NCBI GenBank assembly: GCA_023461495.1
Contig: JAEYLA010000230.1
Span: 1-9,752 of the forward strand
DNA from: Bacillota bacterium
GTDB lineage: Bacteria > Bacillota > Clostridia > Christensenellales > CAG-138
Reading direction: 5' to 3'
Length of the DNA stretch: 9,752 nt
Positions 5,484 through 9,752 of the stretch are shown here, one piece after another; positions within the stretch are counted from its first letter, which is position 1, and each line of letters begins with the position of its first letter. The translations under genes and the position numbers were made by a program. Under the pieces are notes generated by a model. That model did not search any database. It was not told the origin of the DNA and saw nothing but the letters and a program-made list of their open reading frames with translations.

Positions 5484-6768
5484 GCCCAAAAAGATCGGGA
5501 CATTTTTCAAAAATCTATTCCTGAAAAATATCAGCATCAAAATTATTGCTGCGGTGTTTGCGACCGTTCTGTGGGGTGTTGTTCTTACCACCCAGAATCC
5601 CAACCGCGTCAAGGTGCTTGAGAATGTTCCGGTCAGCTTTGAGGGCATGGCGGATCTGAATAACAGGGGGCTTGTTGTACGCGGCGAACCCCTCAAGGAG
5701 CTTGGCGGCGTGACGGTGCGCGTAAGCACACCCATCAGCAATTACATGAATTTAAACGCGGATCAGGTCAGCGCGTATGTCAGCCTCAATAGGGTGACCG
5801 GCCCGGGAAATTGGAACCTGCAGGTTTACCCCAGTATTTCTGGACGCCCGGCTGATACCAATGCAGAAAGCTTCACACCTGAAAAAGTTTCGGTGGAAAT
5901 CGATACGCTGATAAGCAAACCCGTTCCGGTGGAGGTGCGATATGTGGGTTCCATTCCGGACGGCTACTGGGCAGGGGCGGATAAGGTGGAATTGAGCCGC
6001 TCGTATGTAGATATCAGAGGGCCCAAACAGGATGTGGACCGCGCAACCAAGGCCATCTGCTATATCCAGCTGACGGACCGCAGGCAAAGCTATAACGATG
6101 CTGTGACCGTGGTGGTGCTTGATGAGACCGGTAAGGAGATGGATTCGGGCATGTTTTTAGGCAGCCTGCCTTCCGTTACCGTAAAGATGCCGGTTTATCC
6201 CAAAAAGACCGTGCCGATAGACATCATGGGGGCGCTGTTGGGCGCGGACAATCTGCCTGCAAATTATGTACTGCTGTCGGCGACGACAACGCCCGCAACC
6301 GTTGATATTGTGGGTGACCAGGCGGTATTGGACGGCATCACAGCCCTGACGATCCCCGGGCTTGATGTGGCGGGGGAGCGTGAATCCATCCATGAGAAAG
6401 CACCGCTTCTTGTGCCGGAGGACGTCATGGTATTGGGCGGCGCGACCGAGGTGGAAGTGTTTGTCGATATCCGCGAAAAGACGAACAAAAAATCCTTTGA
6501 AGAAGTGCCGATCGAAGCGCGGGAGCTGGGTAAGGGACTCAAGGCTACATTCAGCAAAGAAACAACGGATATTTCCGTTGAGGGACGCATCAGCCTCGTG
6601 GACTTGCTGAGCCGGAATGATGTGCAGGCCTACGTGGATCTCAAAGGGTACAAGGAAGGCAGCTATACGCTGTATGTGAACGTCTACCTCAATGACGATG
6701 AAACCACGCTGGAACTGACTTCCGTTTCAAGCGTCGCGATGATTCAGGTGACGATCTCCAAGGCGTGA
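5467..6768 (+). CDS. cdaR: CdaR (YbbR-domain) regulator of diadenylate cyclase
   Basis: This 433-residue protein is anchored by one N-terminal membrane helix (about residues 23-42) after a short basic cytoplasmic segment; the rest should be outside the membrane. The extracellular part holds four YbbR-type repeats of roughly 80-95 residues, beginning near VKVLENVPVSFEG, KPVPVEVRYVG, KTVPIDIMG and EEVPIEARE; each opens with the typical 'VPVxV' strand and has a region predicted to be beta-rich. CdaR binds CdaA and adjusts its c-di-AMP output. The start ATG at 5467 has GGAGG at 5455-5459 with a seven-base spacer and overlaps the end of cdaA by 17 bases; a slightly longer in-frame reading from 5449 lacks this match. 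A strong terminator follows 20 bases after the stop, so cdaA-cdaR is probably a two-gene operon without the usual glmM directly after it. Confidence 0.94.
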   Translation: MERENEPKKIGTFFKNLFLKNISIKIIAAVFATVLWGVVLTTQNPNRVKVLENVPVSFEGMADLNNRGLVVRGEPLKELGGVTVRVSTPISNYMNLNADQVSAYVSLNRVTGPGNWNLQVYPSISGRPADTNAESFTPEKVSVEIDTLISKPVPVEVRYVGSIPDGYWAGADKVELSRSYVDIRGPKQDVDRATKAICYIQLTDRRQSYNDAVTVVVLDETGKEMDSGMFLGSLPSVTVKMPVYPKKTVPIDIMGALLGADNLPANYVLLSATTTPATVDIVGDQAVLDGITALTIPGLDVAGERESIHEKAPLLVPEDVMVLGGATEVEVFVDIREKTNKKSFEEVPIEARELGKGLKATFSKETTDISVEGRISLVDLLSRNDVQAYVDLKGYKEGSYTLYVNVYLNDDETTLELTSVSSVAMIQVTISKA

Positions 6769-6788
6769 GGAGAAGTAATGTTATGCTT

Positions 6789-6817
6789 AAAAGGCGCCCG
6801 AAAAATAGGCGCCTTTT
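6789..6817 (+). terminator. Intrinsic terminator after cdaR
   Basis: AAAAGGCGCC (6789-6798) pairs perfectly with GGCGCCTTTT (6808-6817) around a nine-base loop. The ten-pair stem has a GGCGCC core and ends in four T residues, the form of a rho-independent terminator; the A-run on the left also allows function on the other strand. It separates cdaR from the downstream oxidoreductase gene. Confidence 0.88.
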
Positions 6818-6878
6818 GTATGCCTTCCGGAAAGGCCAGGAAGATATAGTGAAGTATGTTTCAGGAAAGGGTAAAACC

Positions 6879-8489
6879 ATGCCATTGCTTCTAACAGAAA
6901 TCAAAATGCCCGTGCAGGCGGAAGCGGAGCTTTCCGCGCTGATTGCTGTACAGTTTAAAATTCCCGAAAACAGCATCAAGGCAGTGCGGATCGTGCGGCA
7001 ATCGCTTGACGCGCGCAAAAAGCAGGATATCCATTTCCTCGTTTCCGCCGCGGTCACGCTGGAAGCGGGGGCGGAGGCGCGGTTACAGAAACGCGCCGAC
7101 GCGCGCGTGAAGCCGTATGCGCCTATAGAGGATGATCATATCCCAGAGGGAGAGGAAACGCCGCGCGGACGCATCGTGGTGGCGGGGCTTGGGCCCGCGG
7201 GCCTGTTTGCGGCATATGTTCTTGCATTGCGCGGTTACCGTCCGCTCGTGCTGGAGCGCGGGCGGCGGATGGAGGAGCGCAAGGCCGATGTGCAGCGCTT
7301 CTGGACGGGGAAAGAGATCGACCCCGAGAGCAACGTGATGTTTGGAGAGGGCGGAGCGGGAACATTTTCTGACGGCAAGCTGACCACGCGCATCAAGGAC
7401 GCGCGCGCGGGCCTGGTGCTGGAGACGCTCCGCAGCTTTGGCGCGCCCGAGGATATTGTCTACCAGGCAAAGCCGCATATTGGAACAGATATCCTGCAGC
7501 ATGTGGTAAAAAACATGCGGGAAGAAATCATCGCCCAGGGCGGAGAAATCCGGTTTGAGACACAGCTTTTTGACATTTGTGTGCAGGACGGCGCGCTCCG
7601 CTCCGTTGTGGTACGGCAGGGCGGAGGCGAAGAGCGGATCGACTGCGCGGCGTTGGTCCTTGCAACCGGGCAGGCGGCCAGGGACACCTATGAGATGCTT
7701 TACCGCCGCAAAATTGCGCTCCTGCCAAAATCGTTTGCGGTGGGCGTGCGCATTGAGCATCCGCAGCAATTGATCGATCAGGCGCAATTTGGCGCGCTTG
7801 CCGGACATCCGAGGCTTGGCGCTGCGGAATACCGCCTTGCGGGAAAGAGCGGCGCGCGCGGCGTATATACGTTCTGCATGTGTCCCGGTGGCTATGTGGT
7901 GGGCGCGGCTTCCGGAAAAGAAGAAGTGGTCGTCAACGGCATGAGCGACCGGGCGCGCGATGGGCAAAACGCGAACGCCGCGGTGATCGTACAGGTGGGG
8001 CCGGAAGACTTTGGAAATGGTCCGCTTGACGGCATCAGCTTTCAGAGGGAGCTGGAACAGCAGGCGTACCGGGCGGGGCTAGCCTCCGGCGCTTATTTTG
8101 CGCCCGCACAACGGCTGGAGGATTTTATGAAGGGCAGGATTACAAAATTATTTGGGGCAGTGACGCCCACCTACCGGCCGGGCGTACATGCTACGCGGCT
8201 GGATACGCTGCTGCCGGAGTTTGTAGCTGTTGGCATACGGGATGGCATTTCAGCATTTTCCAGGCAGCTTGCAGGCTATGGAATGCCGGACGCCGTGCTT
8301 ACGGCGGTGGAAAGCCGTACAAGCGCGCCCGTGCGTATCCTGCGCAACGCATCAGGAGAAGCGGAGCAGGCGCGCGGCCTGTTCCCGGTCGGAGAGGGCG
8401 CGGGCTATGCGGGCGGCATTGTGAGTGCTGCGGTGGACGGCATGCATGCGGCGGAACGGGTTGCGGCGCGCTATAAGGCAGGGCAATGA
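6879..8489 (+). CDS. FAD-dependent oxidoreductase (COG2509 type, NAD(FAD)-utilising dehydrogenase)
   Basis: This 536-residue protein is a probable cytoplasmic flavoprotein of the clostridial COG2509 family; its substrate is not known. Residues 1-95 form an N-terminal domain seen in this family. A dinucleotide-binding fold follows, with GxGxxG at 103-108 (GLGPAG) and a glutamate ending the second strand (VLERG). The family motif MFGEGGAGTFSDGKL is at 154-168, and the C-terminal FAD-contact motif GEGAGYAGG at 505-513. Length fits the family (about 530). I chose ATG at 6879 because AGGAAAGG lies eight bases ahead and residues 1-12 (MPLLLTEIKMPV) read like a true start; the open frame reaches back to 6765, but that stretch is the cdaR terminator. 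The promoter is not evident; some transcription may read through the terminator. Confidence 0.9.
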   Translation: MPLLLTEIKMPVQAEAELSALIAVQFKIPENSIKAVRIVRQSLDARKKQDIHFLVSAAVTLEAGAEARLQKRADARVKPYAPIEDDHIPEGEETPRGRIVVAGLGPAGLFAAYVLALRGYRPLVLERGRRMEERKADVQRFWTGKEIDPESNVMFGEGGAGTFSDGKLTTRIKDARAGLVLETLRSFGAPEDIVYQAKPHIGTDILQHVVKNMREEIIAQGGEIRFETQLFDICVQDGALRSVVVRQGGGEERIDCAALVLATGQAARDTYEMLYRRKIALLPKSFAVGVRIEHPQQLIDQAQFGALAGHPRLGAAEYRLAGKSGARGVYTFCMCPGGYVVGAASGKEEVVVNGMSDRARDGQNANAAVIVQVGPEDFGNGPLDGISFQRELEQQAYRAGLASGAYFAPAQRLEDFMKGRITKLFGAVTPTYRPGVHATRLDTLLPEFVAVGIRDGISAFSRQLAGYGMPDAVLTAVESRTSAPVRILRNASGEAEQARGLFPVGEGAGYAGGIVSAAVDGMHAAERVAARYKAGQ

Positions 8490-8534
8490 TATGAGCGGCT
8501 GCTCGCCTGTGTGAATTATATATTCGTGCGCTTT

Positions 8535-8565
8535 CTAACAAAAATGCTGCAAGATATCGTATAAT
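8535..8565 (+). promoter_or_regulatory. Probable promoter of the ATPase-VOR operon
   Basis: A perfect -10 hexamer TATAAT lies at 8560-8565. The best -35 is CTAACA (8535-8540), four of six matches but at a long 19-base spacer, so the promoter may need an activator. No clear terminator separates it from the oxidoreductase gene. An inverted repeat, TGCAAC (8565-8570) and GTTGCA (8580-8585), starts at the last base of the -10 box and surrounds the AGGAG at 8574-8578. Confidence 0.5.
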
Positions 8566-8588
8566 GCAACTATAGGAGTGTTGCAGAT

Positions 8589-8615
8589 ATGCATCTTTTG
8601 GGGGCAGCCATATGA
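8589..8615 (+). CDS. Possible 8-codon leader ORF upstream of the ATPase gene
   Basis: ATG at 8589 opens a frame coding MHLLGAAI and stopping with TGA at 8613-8615. AGGAG lies at 8574-8578, ten bases ahead. The stop overlaps the start of the ATPase gene (ATGA), an arrangement that allows termination-reinitiation. The ATPase itself has only GGGGG at 8599-8603 ahead of it, a weaker site. The leader may simply improve ATPase translation, or be chance. There is no run of one amino acid as seen in attenuator peptides. Confidence 0.35.
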   Translation: MHLLGAAI

Positions 8616-9328
8616 AGCGCTTTTATGTCTTTCTTGGGAATTTCGGAAGCGGCAAGACAGAACTTGCGCTGAATTTCGCAATAAACGCCGCGCGGCATTC
8701 GCGCACGGCGCTTGCAGACCTTGATGTTATCAACCCTTATTTCCGCTCGGCGGAGCGGCGGGAAGAACTCTCCGCTGCCGGGGTTGCGCTGATCCATCCC
8801 GTATTTGCCTATTCCACGGTTGAGGTTCCGGCCCTTTCTCCCGAGGTCTATTCGGTATTTACGGAGAAGTACGAGACCGTCATTATGGATGCGGGCGGAG
8901 ACGCTTCGGGCGCTACGGCGCTGGGGCAATACAAGCGGAATTTTGATCTTTTGCCTGAAGGCAGTCTGGAAGTATTGCTTGTGGTCAATCCGCTGCGTCC
9001 GCTTTCTTCCACGCCTGAGGCGGCGCTTTCCCTGATGGAGCACATCACCTACCGTTCGAGGCTGAAGATTACGGGGCTCGTCAACAACGCCAACCTTTCT
9101 ACGGAAACGGATGCTTCCCACCTGATCACGGGGTATGAAGTGGTAAAGGCTGTGGCGGACGCTTCCGGGATTCCCGTTGCCTACACGGCAGGCGCACAAG
9201 AGCATCTGCCGGGTTTTCTTGACTGGGCAAAGCAGCAGGGCATATCACAAACCTATATTGGAACGCCTGTAACGCTTCAATTGTATATGCACAGGGACTG
9301 GGACCGGTTCACGCAGCTGGGCATTTAG
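8612..9328 (+). CDS. P-loop ATPase of the MinD/ParA/CobQ superfamily, associated with a 2-oxoacid oxidoreductase operon
   Basis: This 238-residue cytoplasmic protein is a SIMIBI-class P-loop nucleotide-binding protein. The Walker A motif GNFGSGKTE is at 9-17; the A' motif is DLDVINPYF at 36-44, and a Walker B-like segment VIMDAGGD ends at 97. The ParA/MinD signature lysine is missing, with N10 in its place. The gene begins an apparent operon with a ferredoxin-like subunit 63 bases later and the alpha subunit of a VorB-type oxidoreductase. I recall ATPases of this kind beside such operons in other Clostridia, but their role is not established; a part in cofactor or iron-sulfur maturation is inference. 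The ATG at 8612 is supported by the N-terminal strand RFYVFLG leading directly into the P-loop. Confidence 0.85.
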   Translation: MKRFYVFLGNFGSGKTELALNFAINAARHSRTALADLDVINPYFRSAERREELSAAGVALIHPVFAYSTVEVPALSPEVYSVFTEKYETVIMDAGGDASGATALGQYKRNFDLLPEGSLEVLLVVNPLRPLSSTPEAALSLMEHITYRSRLKITGLVNNANLSTETDASHLITGYEVVKAVADASGIPVAYTAGAQEHLPGFLDWAKQQGISQTYIGTPVTLQLYMHRDWDRFTQLGI

Positions 9329-9391
9329 CGTGCCCGGAGATGCGTTTGGACGTGAAATAACGATGACCAACACGGGAAAGCGAGGATTGTG

Positions 9392-9598
9392 ATGGCGAAG
9401 GTAACAATCAATTTTGAACGCTGCAAGGGCTGCGGCCTGTGCGTACGTGCATGCCCCAAGCATATTTTGCAGCTTTCTCCCAACAAGCTCAATGAAAAGG
9501 GATACCATCCTTCCGAAATAACGGATATGGATGCGTGCATTGCGTGCGCGGCCTGTGCGCGCACATGTCCTGACGTCGTGATACAGGTGGAGAAATAG
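9392..9598 (+). CDS. 2[4Fe-4S] ferredoxin-type subunit of a 2-oxoacid:ferredoxin oxidoreductase
   Basis: This 68-residue protein carries two full CxxCxxCxxxCP motifs: C11, C14, C17, C21 and C49, C52, C55, C59. Such proteins bind two [4Fe-4S] clusters and pass electrons from the oxidoreductase core to ferredoxin. The gene ends eight bases before the alpha subunit gene, and its size and position match the delta (ferredoxin) subunit of VOR/KOR-type enzymes. ATG at 9392 is chosen over the GTG directly before it because GAGG at 9382-9385 sits six bases ahead of the ATG but only three ahead of the GTG. The 27-residue gap between the two clusters is longer than in classical clostridial ferredoxins and is as in VOR/KOR delta subunits. 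Confidence 0.93.
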   Translation: MAKVTINFERCKGCGLCVRACPKHILQLSPNKLNEKGYHPSEITDMDACIACAACARTCPDVVIQVEK

Positions 9599-9606
9599 GA
9601 GGGACT

Positions 9607-9752
9607 ATGGCAAAGAAGCTGATGAAAGGCTGCGAAGCGATTGCCGAAGCCGCCATACAGGCAGGGTGCAGGTTCTTTTTTGGATACCCGATTACCCCGC
9701 AGAATGATATTCCGGAGTATATGTCCGCCCGTATGCCGCAGGTGGAAGGCGG
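9607..9752 (+). CDS. vorB: 2-oxoacid:ferredoxin oxidoreductase alpha subunit, VorB type (partial, 5' end)
   Basis: The first 48 codons are visible; the gene continues past the window. The N-terminus starts MAKKLMKGCEAIAEAAIQAG and continues with the GYPITPQNDIPEYM motif (about residues 26-39), typical of VorB, the alpha subunit of ferredoxin-dependent 2-oxoacid (3-methyl-2-oxobutanoate or related) oxidoreductases. This subunit holds the pyruvate-ferredoxin-oxidoreductase domain I fold and works with TPP-binding and gamma subunits expected downstream. The enzyme decarboxylates branched-chain 2-oxoacids to acyl-CoA, or runs in reverse, in strict anaerobes. AGGAGGG at 9597-9603 overlaps the stop of the ferredoxin gene, so the two are tightly coupled. 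Substrate cannot be fixed from this fragment; a KorA role for 2-oxoglutarate is possible. Confidence 0.88.
   Translation, partial: MAKKLMKGCEAIAEAAIQAGCRFFFGYPITPQNDIPEYMSARMPQVEG

Noticed and set aside
5133..5741. A 202-codon minus-strand frame across the cdaA-cdaR junction
   Set aside because: It is antisense to two well-supported genes and has no recognisable domain.
6822..6836. Small hairpin GCCTT-N5-AAGGC after the cdaR terminator
   Set aside because: Only five pairs, no conserved element or T-tract; probably incidental.
6765..6878. N-terminal extension of the flavoprotein to 6765
   Set aside because: The extension translates the cdaR terminator hairpin into an Arg/Lys-rich stretch and has no family match; ATG at 6879 has a good ribosome site.
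7083..7967. A 294-codon open frame on the minus strand
   Set aside because: It lies wholly within the flavoprotein gene, whose motifs are clear on the + strand. Its translation is rich in R, H, A and C without any family pattern, a common shadow in GC-rich coding DNA.
8495..8512. Small hairpin after the flavoprotein gene (GAGC-GGCT-GCTC)
   Set aside because: Only four pairs and no T-tract, so it is not called as a terminator.
9363..9392. A 9-codon frame (MTNTGKRGL) ending just before the ferredoxin gene
   Set aside because: It has no ribosome binding site and the overlap of its stop with the ferredoxin start is by one base; most likely chance.

Overview
The window looks like the chromosome of an anaerobic, endospore-forming member of the Clostridia. 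It carries a GerA-type spore germination receptor operon, the diadenylate cyclase pair cdaA-cdaR that is typical of Firmicutes, strong AGGAGG-type ribosome binding sites, and the start of a ferredoxin-dependent 2-oxoacid oxidoreductase operon, an anaerobe hallmark. I see no insertion sequences, phage genes, CRISPR arrays, tRNA or rRNA genes. Gene packing is tight and most genes run on the + strand.

Region by region. (1) 1-2724: the tail of a GerA-type A subunit, then a GerAB-type permease, a GerAC-type lipoprotein and a 61-residue two-helix membrane protein. Each joins the next through a 4-base start/stop overlap, so this is one translationally coupled operon. The small last gene fits the 'D subunit' type known from some Bacillus receptor operons. 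(2) 2721-2942, minus strand: a DUF3006 gene that converges on the ger operon and shares a TTAA stop with it. (3) 3128-4474: a two-gene unit, a 67-residue protein of unknown family followed by a PAS-SpoIIE/PP2C phosphatase. The PAS domain has a cysteine cluster, and the helix joining it to the phosphatase contains an exact 33-bp (11-residue) tandem duplication. (4) 4532-6817: a promoter, a structured leader with two adjacent stem-loops, then cdaA (c-di-AMP synthesis) overlapping cdaR (YbbR regulator), closed by a strong intrinsic terminator. glmM, the usual third gene of this operon, does not follow directly. (5) 6879-8489: a COG2509-type FAD-dependent oxidoreductase. (6) 8560 to the end: a promoter, a possible 8-codon leader ORF, a P-loop ATPase of the MinD/ParA superfamily, a 2[4Fe-4S] ferredoxin-like subunit and the start of the alpha subunit of a VorB-type 2-oxoacid:ferredoxin oxidoreductase.

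Together the window covers nutrient sensing by spores, second-messenger control of cell wall and osmotic balance, a sensor phosphatase and anaerobic electron metabolism. Most of it belongs to well-known families. The parts I consider least explained are the unknown 67-residue gene with its PAS phosphatase partner, the 33-bp duplication inside that phosphatase, the structured cdaA leader, and the unusual P-loop ATPase heading the VOR operon. I did not find convincing evidence for a wholly new system.
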